Below, one piece after another: positions 7,093 through 13,352 of a DNA stretch of 15,014 bases. Where the stretch lies: contig CAKOVA010000051.1 of NCBI GenBank assembly GCA_934120735.1, forward strand, positions 1 through 15,014. Reading direction: 5' to 3'. The notes under the pieces are model-generated. The model made no database searches. It worked only from the letters and a program-made list of their open reading frames with translations, and was not told the origin of the DNA. Within the stretch, counting starts at the first letter, position 1. Each line of letters begins with the position of its first letter. Made by a program: the position numbers and the translations under genes. This DNA comes from an uncultured Prevotella sp. GTDB taxonomy: Bacteria > Bacteroidota > Bacteroidia > Bacteroidales > Bacteroidaceae.

Positions 7093-8643
7093 TTATTTAA
7101 CGATAATTTCCATTGATGCTGGTAATTTACGTGTCAACCCATCGGGACCAACGGCTGTAACGCGCGAGATGTAGAATCGCTTGTTGCGTGACAACTGTCG
7201 GAAAGCATTACGTTGACGGTCGGAAAAGCGTGCGCCATTCGATGCCATGGGTACGGCATTACCCATGTTGTCGAAGAACACCGTCTCAAAATTAACCACC
7301 TTGAACTGAATATCCAGCAAGCCGTCGTCGATAGCCGCCTGTATGCCTGTCGCACCCATCAAGGAAGCTTTGGACAGTCCACCTCCCTTGAAACGATCGG
7401 TGCCCAAAGCAATATAGGCAATAGGATCAGGCAATTTTCGCACATGGAAAGTATATTTGCCAACGGGTCTTGCGCCTCCACCCTGATTCGACACCACTTG
7501 AATGGTGACATCCTTACCCACCGTGGTTGGACGTGCGATGTATCTGCCTGCTGCGACCATGCGGAAGCCTCCACCTGTCATTGATGCGGAGACAGCAGTA
7601 AGCGGCACTCCAGGAATACTGATGCTGATAGGGTTGTCATAGCCTGCATACAGCACATTCATCAGGTCAGCAGATACCGTAGCACTCGGTGCCACTACCG
7701 CATATTTCTGGGAGAAGTTGCGTCGTATAGTTTCACCACTCCCATTCGTCATAGTGATATAGCCTTGGAATGAATGCTCGCCCACACCTCCTGCGGTAAA
7801 TTGATAGGTGTTATTGTGCAAATTTATTTTGCGTCCACCGATGTAAATATCGGGTTGACGAGTGGTATCAACGGCAGCCATGACTATCTGTGCAGAGAAG
7901 CGATCGCCACTAACAACGGTTTTAGACTCGGGTATTACAAAGGCTTCCAACTTATTGACACGAATATCCTTCAAGTCTACATTGGCTACCAACGTATGTA
8001 ACACTTCGCCTTCGGCATAACGGATATCACTTTGCAACTTGGACAAGAGTGTGACAGCGGCAGACACGGGCATGTTCTCAAACATATACTCCTGCCAGTT
8101 TTTGCCCATGGCTTGGGCTCGCTTCGACCGTTTTGTCGTGAGATTGCTGGCAATCATTTGTCGCTGGTGTTCATCGGGTATCATTTTCAAGATTTGTTCA
8201 CGATACCGATTTACACGGTCGTATAACATCTTTCCTTTCCCTACCCCAGGCGCCAGCATCACATGTGAAGCGGCTTCAAGATCGTCCTTGTGCTCAATAT
8301 TATAAACATCTCCATGAGGACCATCCGCCTCACGCACAATCTCTTCCTTGAGTTCTTGAACAAAGTAGTACAACGAGTCACTCATGCGCTTTACCTGCGT
8401 AGCCTTATCAAACCATGCCTGCACCTTAGCGGGATTGGCTTTGACTTGATCGGATAGGCGACGATAGATAGACCTATTCTCTCGTGACGAGTTGGCAGTA
8501 GTGCGATTCAAGCTCTCCTCTACTACCGCAAAGCCTTCCAACACTTCGGTAGATACGTTCAGTGCCAACATCGCCATCAGCACGACATACATCAAGTTAA
8601 TCATGCGTTGGCGCGGAGATACAGGTCTTTTCTTTATTGCCAT
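7093..8643 (-). CDS. gldM: Type IX secretion system motor protein GldM/PorM
   Basis: A 516-residue protein, matching the usual 510-520 residues of GldM/PorM. It has a short cytoplasmic start, one transmembrane helix (about residues 15-35, INLMYVVLMAMLALNVS) and a large periplasmic part that reaches toward the GldK/GldN ring. The N-terminal SPRQRMINLMYVVLMAMLALN is the family signature. The arginine of the PRQ motif (R11 here) corresponds to the conserved Arg9 of the Flavobacterium protein, implicated in the proton-driven GldL5-GldM2 motor. The remaining sequence fits the multi-domain periplasmic stalk, ending in a domain with VVNFETVFFDNMGNAVPM and RKLPASMEIIVK. The start is fixed by the signature only two residues after MAIKKR. 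Upstream lies a 65-nt gap with tandem repeats separating it from gldL. Confidence 0.95.
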   Translation of the reverse strand: MAIKKRPVSPRQRMINLMYVVLMAMLALNVSTEVLEGFAVVEESLNRTTANSSRENRSIYRRLSDQVKANPAKVQAWFDKATQVKRMSDSLYYFVQELKEEIVREADGPHGDVYNIEHKDDLEAASHVMLAPGVGKGKMLYDRVNRYREQILKMIPDEHQRQMIASNLTTKRSKRAQAMGKNWQEYMFENMPVSAAVTLLSKLQSDIRYAEGEVLHTLVANVDLKDIRVNKLEAFVIPESKTVVSGDRFSAQIVMAAVDTTRQPDIYIGGRKINLHNNTYQFTAGGVGEHSFQGYITMTNGSGETIRRNFSQKYAVVAPSATVSADLMNVLYAGYDNPISISIPGVPLTAVSASMTGGGFRMVAAGRYIARPTTVGKDVTIQVVSNQGGGARPVGKYTFHVRKLPDPIAYIALGTDRFKGGGLSKASLMGATGIQAAIDDGLLDIQFKVVNFETVFFDNMGNAVPMASNGARFSDRQRNAFRQLSRNKRFYISRVTAVGPDGLTRKLPASMEIIVK

Positions 8644-8654
8644 TCTGAGTTGAT

Positions 8655-8702
8655 GAGTTTATAAGTTCCTAAGTTTATAAGTTCCTGAGTTTATAAGTTG
8701 AT
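8655..8702. repeat. Three tandem 16-bp repeats in the gldL-gldM gap
   Basis: Three consecutive 16-bp units lie at 8655-8670 (GAGTTTATAAGTTCCT), 8671-8686 (first base changed to A) and 8687-8702 (last two bases changed to AT). They fill most of the 65-nt gap between the gldL stop and the gldM start. Short AT-rich direct repeats like these can change copy number by slippage, which would alter spacing inside the operon without touching a reading frame. Confidence 0.9.
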
Positions 8703-8708
8703 AGTTGT

Positions 8709-9554
8709 TTACTCTTGCGAAGGGTCTAACCCCGGATTGGCTGCACGCATGTTGACAGTCATCGCCTCTATCATACGGGCGTAAATCTTGTTGAGTTGCT
8801 CTATTTGTTGAGCCATCTTGCGAGTCTGGTCGTTGATTTGATCTATCGTACCAATCTGTTGACTGGCACCTTTCAACTGCATCTCGTAAACCTTACAAAT
8901 ACCTGTTAGGGTACGATTTAGATTTTCCATCTCCTCACTGTCGCGGGTCAATCTTACACTCTGTTCGGAGACCTTACCCAAAGTCTCTGTCAGATTCTTC
9001 AATTCGGTGACATACTTGCTTTGCGCCTCTATCAATTCAGGTGAACTTTGCTGCTGTGCTTGTACCCACTGTGAGGAGGCACCCGCCGTCTCACTGTCAT
9101 CACTAACAGGTATATCCGTACTTGTTGTTGCGGCAACAGGTGGAGGGACGGCTACAGAACCTGCCGTTGGATGTCCCTCGCCACCATAAGAAGAGGCGTG
9201 AAGGGTTTCCGCTGGCATAGGCTGCGCTGTAGAAGACTCTCCCGATGGAGAATTGTAAACAACCTTGCCTGTTTCCAAATACTCCTCCGTGACTCTTGTA
9301 GGGAGCTCGCGTCCGTCGGCTGTCTTGTCAAATGGGCGGTCAAAAGCAGAGAGGAAGAACACCACCACCTCTGTTCCCATACCGATAAACAACATGAGGT
9401 TTCCACCTTTTAAGTGCGTCAACTTAAACAGCGCACCTAAAATAACCAACGATGCACCCCAACTGTATGCATAGTTCAAGAACGTTTGTCCTGGAACACT
9501 GTCCATCCATTTCTGCAAACGATAGATGATATTGTACTTACTATATCCTGCCAT
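8709..9554 (-). CDS. gldL: Type IX secretion system motor protein GldL/PorL
   Basis: A 281-residue inner-membrane protein. The frame extends upstream to 9695, but I place the start at 9554 because this gives the family N-terminus MAGYSKYNIIYRLQKWMDSVPGQ and a TAATG overlap with the gldK stop, a classic translational-coupling arrangement. Two transmembrane helices follow (about residues 28-45 and 51-70). The second contains GMGTEVVVFFLSAFDRP. Its glutamate (E62) is the counterpart of the conserved membrane Glu49 in Flavobacterium GldL that is required for proton-driven rotation of the motor with GldM. The cytoplasmic remainder is a Pro/Ser/Thr/Ala-rich linker (about residues 90-170) and then a long coiled coil (from ELIEAQSKYVTELKNL to the end). 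The linker makes it longer than Flavobacterium GldL but comparable to PorL proteins. Confidence 0.94.
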   Translation of the reverse strand: MAGYSKYNIIYRLQKWMDSVPGQTFLNYAYSWGASLVILGALFKLTHLKGGNLMLFIGMGTEVVVFFLSAFDRPFDKTADGRELPTRVTEEYLETGKVVYNSPSGESSTAQPMPAETLHASSYGGEGHPTAGSVAVPPPVAATTSTDIPVSDDSETAGASSQWVQAQQQSSPELIEAQSKYVTELKNLTETLGKVSEQSVRLTRDSEEMENLNRTLTGICKVYEMQLKGASQQIGTIDQINDQTRKMAQQIEQLNKIYARMIEAMTVNMRAANPGLDPSQE

Positions 9555-11032
9555 TATTTTCGACCTTTCTTCTGTTTTGTGCTTGTTGTATTCGCCAGAC
9601 TGCGTACACATCTGAAACCTATATATGAACGAGGTTGATTTTGATATTCCCAGGTACGCCAGGCACTTCGAATATACGATTCTGGATCTTTCCATGACCC
9701 ACCACGCACACTCTTCTTTTTCAATTTATAGGGATCTTCCAACGCTGCCTTATACTCTAACTGCGGATTCAAATCGTTCATCGCATCAACTCCCGCTTCG
9801 GTATAAATAGTGCTGGTCCACTCTGCCACATTTCCTGCCATGTCATACAGCCCATTCGAATTGGCTCCATAGATACCTACTTTGCTGGTTATCAGGTTGC
9901 CATCCTTGGTATAATTACCCCGATCGGGCTTGAAGTTCGCAAAGAAACAGCCCTCGCCTGACATTACTGCCTTGTTGTCCCAAGGAAATTCGTTTCCTTC
10001 TTTCCCTCTGGCTGCATATTCCCATTCTGCCTCGGTGGGGAGACGATAACGCTGGATGTAACGCGCCTCGGCTCCTAAACCTTTCAGAAGGTAGTCAGTA
10101 CGCCAAGCACAAAAGGCATTGGCTTGCTCCCACGTCACCCCCACAACGGGATAATCGTTATAGGCTGGGTTGCTGAAATAATTGCGAAGATAGGTTTCGT
10201 TATCCGAGTTTTGAAAATCATTGACCCAACAGGTGGTATCTGGATATACGTTGACAATGTAGGTGTTCAAAAAATCCCATGGACCCGAACGTGGACGGTT
10301 GATGGTTTCACTCACAATACGCCCAGTATCGTCGATATAGGCGGTATCTTTTGAAATCATGACCACCTCATCAGGGTCAACTGTTTGGTCGGTATTCAGA
10401 TTACGTTCATCGGGTATCATGCGGTTTCGCCGCAGTGCTGCCGTGGTGTAATCATAAATTTCATATCGATAGTTGAGCTGACGATAATCCAATAGTTTTT
10501 CGCCCGTCACTGGATTGGTGACATACATACTCTCCACAGCTCGCTGTTCGTCTTCGTTCATTCGACGTGGGAGCGGTTTCTTCCAATTGATATGCGGTGG
10601 CACAGGGTCACCGTTCTTATCTTCTGTGATGAGATAAGTCTCATCTCCTGCATAGGCAGGATCTGCAAGACGTGTCCGCAAGATGCTATCTCGAACCCAA
10701 GCAACGAATTGCTTATACTTTGAATTGGTGACTTCGGTTTCATCCATCCAAAAGCCATCCACAGAGATATCCTTTTGCGTCATCTCTTTTCCCCATAGAC
10801 TATCTTGCTTCTCCAGTCCCATTTTGAGGTAACCACGATCAATGCGCGTCATGCCATAAGGAGTAGGCTCACTGAAAGCTTTTCCTCCCACACCTACTAC
10901 TTCTCCTCCTCGTCCTACCGAAGAGGCTGACCTGCCACCGAAGCAGCCTGTCAGAATCATGAGGCTCACCATGCCCATTACCATACTTATATTTGTCTTC
11001 ATATCTGTGACATTCATTTTTCGACGTAACAT
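9554..11032 (-). CDS. gldK: Type IX secretion system lipoprotein GldK/PorK (FGE-sulfatase fold)
   Basis: A 492-residue protein if read from the ATG at 11032, which directly follows the porP stop (TAA then ATG). Internal ATGs at 11017 and 11002 are alternatives; the latter gives a compact lipoprotein signal (MKTNISMVMGMVSLMILTGC). The lipobox LTGC is clear, with the lipidated Cys at residue 30 of the long form. GldK/PorK anchors the periplasmic ring to the outer membrane by its lipid and pairs with GldN. The body is a formylglycine-generating-enzyme-like fold, seen in DGFWMDETEVTNSKYKQF, YPVVGVTWEQANAFCAWR, YRLPTEAEWEYAARG, GLYDMAGNVAEWT, SVRGGSWKDP and GFRCVRS. The segment where true FGE enzymes have two active-site cysteines reads YIRSAWRTWEYQ here, with no cysteine, consistent with a structural rather than enzymatic role. 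It overlaps gldL by one base. Confidence 0.94.
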   Translation of the reverse strand: MLRRKMNVTDMKTNISMVMGMVSLMILTGCFGGRSASSVGRGGEVVGVGGKAFSEPTPYGMTRIDRGYLKMGLEKQDSLWGKEMTQKDISVDGFWMDETEVTNSKYKQFVAWVRDSILRTRLADPAYAGDETYLITEDKNGDPVPPHINWKKPLPRRMNEDEQRAVESMYVTNPVTGEKLLDYRQLNYRYEIYDYTTAALRRNRMIPDERNLNTDQTVDPDEVVMISKDTAYIDDTGRIVSETINRPRSGPWDFLNTYIVNVYPDTTCWVNDFQNSDNETYLRNYFSNPAYNDYPVVGVTWEQANAFCAWRTDYLLKGLGAEARYIQRYRLPTEAEWEYAARGKEGNEFPWDNKAVMSGEGCFFANFKPDRGNYTKDGNLITSKVGIYGANSNGLYDMAGNVAEWTSTIYTEAGVDAMNDLNPQLEYKAALEDPYKLKKKSVRGGSWKDPESYIRSAWRTWEYQNQPRSYIGFRCVRSLANTTSTKQKKGRK

Positions 11033-11986
11033 TTATAGAAGTCTGACACTCTTATGTTTATTTCTTCCTTTCTTCGCCAAATTCACATCCATTTGATAGC
11101 CTACGAACAACTCGTGACTACCGTTGCCGGGCTGAATGGCAGAGGTGTACAACTCATAGCTATATCCCAACACAGCGCCATGGAAGCTGCCACCTACTAA
11201 AAAGGTGACGGAGTTGGTGGGACTATAACCCACGCCTCCATACATCATTCGCTTTTCGTGCTGGTAGACGAGTCGAGCGGTGACATCGCCCCGATAAGCG
11301 ACTCCGTCGGTACGTACCAACACAGAAGGCTGTATAGTTAAAAACGGATTTCTTAAGTGTATATTGTATCCAGCTGTTAAATAATAGGTGGCATCAATGT
11401 GAAACTGGTTCTTTTCTGTTAAGTCGATAACAGGGGATGTGAGATGTTGAGCAGAAATGCCCACATACCAAGATGAATGGAAATAATATAATCCTGCGCC
11501 AATATCGAGTGCATTGCCCTTTACTTGCGTATTCGTAAAAGCGGGGTCATTGGCATCGGCAAGATTTAGTTTCGTGCCATCAAAAGATTCGCTCAACATG
11601 CCTGCCTGCACACCTGCCGACATTTTGCCACCAAAGAGTTTGAACCGAAGCGCATACTGTGCTGCAAGTCGCTGATACGTAAACAGTCCTATCTGATCGT
11701 TCATGAGTTGCACACCTCCTCCATGGTAGGCCTTTAAGAAATAGAAAGGCATATCTGCCGCGGCGTACATCGTTTTCGGATTGTTTTGAAATCCTACCAT
11801 GCTCATGGCGTACGCTGCATTAATGTTCAATTGGTCTTGTTTGCCAACTGCTGCTGGATTAAATGAGGGTTGCATGTCAAAATAATGACTGAACGACGCA
11901 TCGTATTGCGCTCGCACGGCAGACACGCTCAAGAGCAGCAGCCAGAGAAAATATATCTTTCTTCGTTGCACGAATGGATAACGCAA
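11033..11986 (-). CDS. porP: Type IX secretion system outer-membrane protein PorP/SprF
   Basis: About 317 residues if started at TTG (11986) or 312 if started at GTG (11971). No ATG fits: the codon two upstream of the TTG is a TAG stop, and the next internal ATG lies beyond the signal peptide. Both candidates keep a signal peptide (basic RRK, then IYFLWLLLLSVSAVRA, cleavage before QYDASF). The mature N-terminus QYDASFSHYFDMQPSFNPAAVGKQDQLNINAAYAMSMVGFQNNPKT is the PorP/SprF signature, followed by many amphipathic beta strands of an outer-membrane barrel. PorP/SprF proteins act with PorK/GldK complexes in type IX secretion and in anchoring surface-exported proteins. The gene heads the porP-gldKLMN operon and abuts gldK with no spacer. 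Immediately upstream is the hairpin repeat array, and no TAnnTTTG box was found on this strand in the region before it. Confidence 0.9.
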   Translation of the reverse strand: MRYPFVQRRKIYFLWLLLLSVSAVRAQYDASFSHYFDMQPSFNPAAVGKQDQLNINAAYAMSMVGFQNNPKTMYAAADMPFYFLKAYHGGGVQLMNDQIGLFTYQRLAAQYALRFKLFGGKMSAGVQAGMLSESFDGTKLNLADANDPAFTNTQVKGNALDIGAGLYYFHSSWYVGISAQHLTSPVIDLTEKNQFHIDATYYLTAGYNIHLRNPFLTIQPSVLVRTDGVAYRGDVTARLVYQHEKRMMYGGVGYSPTNSVTFLVGGSFHGAVLGYSYELYTSAIQPGNGSHELFVGYQMDVNLAKKGRNKHKSVRLL

Positions 11987-12052
11987 GTTCTATTATTTTA
12001 TTGCTTTCGCCCTATCTTTAATGAGCATGTAATATTTATCGCAACGGATGAG

Positions 12053-12087
12053 CACGGAATTTCACGGCACGTCCGTGCCGTTCCGTG
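12053..12087. repeat. Nested hairpin, array copy 1
   Basis: Outer stem CACGGAA/TTCCGTG (7 bp) and inner stem CGGCAC/GTGCCG (6 bp) are separated by a 5-nt bulge on one side only and closed by the loop GTCC. Flanking TTATCGCAACGG and CCGATGCTATAA can extend the structure imperfectly to about 75 nt. Confidence 0.85.
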
Positions 12088-12292
12088 TCTTTCCGATGCT
12101 ATAACGACACCATGCGTCTCCGATGTTACAGCTGCAGGTCAGGGTTTTACATCCCTCCAAAACATGTCTATAAAATTATTTCATTCGCAAAACGCTTGCG
12201 TTCATTTGCATACTTACCTCTTTTGTTCTTTCGCTTTCGTAGTTAAACAACAGTCCTTTTGTGGGCATGTAATATTTATCGCAACGGATTGT

Positions 12293-12327
12293 CACGGAAT
12301 TTCACGGCACATCCGTGCCGTTCCGTG
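12293..12327. repeat. Nested hairpin, array copy 2
   Basis: Same outer (CACGGAA/TTCCGTG) and inner (CGGCAC/GTGCCG) stems as copy 1, both perfect. Only the loop differs (ATCC instead of GTCC). Confidence 0.85.
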
Positions 12328-12340
12328 TATTTCCGATGCT

Positions 12341-12457
12341 TTAACGACACCATGCGTCTCCGACGCCACAGTAGCAGGACAGGGTTTTACTCTCCTCCAA
12401 AGCATTCCTGTAAATGTGTTTCGTTCGCAGAACGCTTGCGTTCATTCGCATACTTAC
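12341..12457 (-). pseudogene. Possible small peptide frame or remnant inside the array unit (middle copy)
   Basis: On the minus strand the middle unit has AGAGG shortly before an ATG (about 12448) that opens a 36-codon frame, MRMNASVLRTKHIYRNALEE and onward, ending CYCGVGDAWCR. The corresponding frame in the copy nearer porP begins MQMNASVLRMK, then a TAA stop, then the conserved FYRHVLEGCKTLTCSC and GDAWCRYSIG. Downstream across the hairpin the frame continues as RNGTDVP-x-NSV-x-IRCD in all copies, with x after DVP being a stop (TGA) in two copies and Cys in the third. The mixture of conserved peptide sense and different in-frame stops suggests a decayed repeat-borne small gene or a structured RNA mimicking one. 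I do not recognise a function. Confidence 0.35.
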
Positions 12458-12536
12458 CTCTATTGTTTCTTCCGTTTTATTCGTTGTTAAGTAATTATTC
12501 TTTAATGAGTGTGTAATGTTCATCGCAACGGATGAT

Positions 12537-12571
12537 CACGGAATTACACGGCACGTCCGTGCCGTTCCGTG
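12537..12571. repeat. Nested hairpin, array copy 3
   Basis: Same two perfect stems, loop GTCC. The asymmetric bulge reads TTACA instead of TTTCA. In the minus-strand reading frame this copy has TGT where the other two have TGA. Confidence 0.85.
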
Positions 12572-12647
12572 CTGTTCCGATGCTATAACAAACGACATTT
12601 TTAATGAAACAGCCGAGTATTGCTTCAGCCTCTGTTACGAGAAAGAC

Positions 12648-12730
12648 GGGGCGAAGCGCCAATAGGAATATAGCCCATGGTAACACCATGGGTAAGCGGT
12701 AATTAACTAATGGCGCGCTGTAAGCGCAAA
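12648..12730. repeat. Block of three short GC-rich hairpins, resembling a dispersed structured repeat
   Basis: Three consecutive stem-loops occur within 80 bp: GGCG-AAG-CGCC (12650-12660), CCCATGG-TAACA-CCATGGG (12674-12692) and GCGCT-GTA-AGCGC (12715-12727). The wording (GGGGCGAAGCGCCAATAGG, then ATAGCCCATGG) looks to me like a repeat seen in several Bacteroidales genomes, but this is from memory and not verified. No protein frame is credible here. Confidence 0.6.
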
Positions 12731-12946
12731 AGGAGCCGGAGAAATATCGTTTCTTTCTTGCTCCCAGAGCACAGAAATGCTGAATTTTCTTTACAAAATG
12801 CCTCTCATAACTCGCGTGTAGACAACCAACGACAGAGTTGGTCGCAAATACGCTAAAAATGAGCGATGTTCATAACACACTGCTATTGAGGATGTTATAT
12901 CAAAGTCGTCTCATTTCACTCGCAATTTTACCATTTTTTGTCGGCT

Positions 12947-13068
12947 AAAGCATTGGGATAAGCCTCCTATTTGCATGCTTTAATAGGGTTGAAACATGTG
13001 AATAACACCTCTAATACATGTTTACAAGAGCATTAAAACAATGTTCCAACGAGAAGAGGCGTTTTTTT
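12947..13068 (+). ncRNA. Candidate structured RNA with terminator-like 3' end (speculative)
   Basis: AAAGCAT (12947-12953) pairs perfectly with ATGCTTT (12975-12981). Further on, AACACCTCT (13004-13012) pairs with AGAGGCGTT (one mismatch) directly before a run of seven T (13062-13068), giving a terminator-like end with a long loop. No canonical promoter box was seen upstream, and the fold does not match any RNA family I recognise. It may simply be the end of a decayed gene. Confidence 0.25.
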
Positions 13069-13306
13069 GGGGAAAATCAGTTCATTTTTGTATATGGCTT
13101 GCCTATTGATTTTTTTCTATTTCGCAGATTTTCGATGGTCGTTTTTTGGTAAAATGATAGGACAAAAACAACAAATATCTTTATTAAAATGTAACAGCCC
13201 TTCAAAAGTTTACACAAACCGTCACCCCTTCAACCATAAAGGCTGGCAAGACTTCTCCACAACTATGATAAAAGGTAAGCATCCAATATTAGCCGTCTTT
13301 CACACT

Positions 13307-13352
13307 AACAAATAACCCTTATATGTCTGGTAGCATATAAGGGTTATTTGTT
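13307..13352 (-). terminator. 19-bp perfect hairpin at the 3' end of the IS66 transposase gene
   Basis: Arms at 13307-13325 and 13334-13352 are perfectly complementary over 19 bp (core ATAACCCTTATATG) with an 8-nt loop. One arm includes two bases of the tnpC TAA stop. The AT-rich outer part supplies short A and T runs on both sides but no long T-tract. It probably terminates transcription of the element, and it may also shield the transposase gene from outside transcription. Confidence 0.7.

Larger units (their letters stand above)
12016..12600 (-). repeat. Tandem array of a ~240-bp unit with a conserved nested hairpin (three hairpins, 2.4 units)
   Basis: Matching positions in successive copies are 240 bp apart (12025 and 12265) and then 244 bp apart (12509). 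The first two copies are full units and the third contains only the hairpin part. The copies agree at roughly four of five positions by eye, and more closely in the hairpin portion. Shared landmarks are ATCGCAACGGAT, CACGGAA, CGTGCCGTTCCGTG, CACCATGCGTCTCCGA, CAGGGTTTTAC and CGCTTGCGTTCATT. I assign the minus strand because a small reading frame preceded by AGAGG is visible in that direction. The array ends about 30 nt from the non-ATG start of porP. Confidence 0.88.
11987..13350. other. Gene-poor, repeat- and structure-rich region between porP and the IS66 element
   Basis: About 1.36 kb without a convincing protein gene. From left to right it holds a tandem array of 240-bp hairpin units (12016-12600), a block of three GC-rich hairpins (12648-12730), a stretch to about 12940 with only a 6-bp hairpin (ACCAAC/GTTGGT, 12825-12842), a possible structured RNA with a terminator-like end (12947-13068), an AT-rich stretch with no recognised feature (13070-13274), and the probable IS66 right end. 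The region must also contain the promoter of the secretion operon, but no TAnnTTTG box on the minus strand was found. Confidence 0.75.

Noticed and set aside
9555..9695. N-terminal extension of GldL (47 extra residues)
   Set aside because: The extension lies entirely inside gldK and has no family similarity. ATG at 9554 gives the standard GldL N-terminus and a TAATG overlap.
11870..12490. 206-codon plus-strand frame across the porP start and two repeat units
   Set aside because: It is antisense to the porP signal peptide and owes its length to the internally repeated 240-bp unit (a multiple of three). No family resemblance.
12053..12571. In-frame TGA with a downstream hairpin read as a selenocysteine signal
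   Set aside because: The aligned TGA/TGT position and hairpin superficially resemble a Sec codon plus SECIS, but the frame has other stops, no selenoprotein motif, and the hairpin overlaps the codon rather than following it.
12016..12600. CRISPR array
   Set aside because: Three copies at 240-bp spacing with the interval itself repeated, so there are no unique spacers, and no cas genes are nearby.
12495..12689. 64-codon minus-strand frame across the triple-hairpin block and third repeat hairpin
   Set aside because: It joins two unrelated repeat types. Only the last part (YSIGTARNGTDVPCNSVIIRC) matches the array frame, so it is treated as part of the repeat.
13067..13315. 82-codon plus-strand frame (TTG start) with a hydrophobic beginning
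   Set aside because: It begins in the T-tract of a terminator-like element, has no recognisable domain, and runs through the probable IS66 end into the 19-bp hairpin. Most likely chance.
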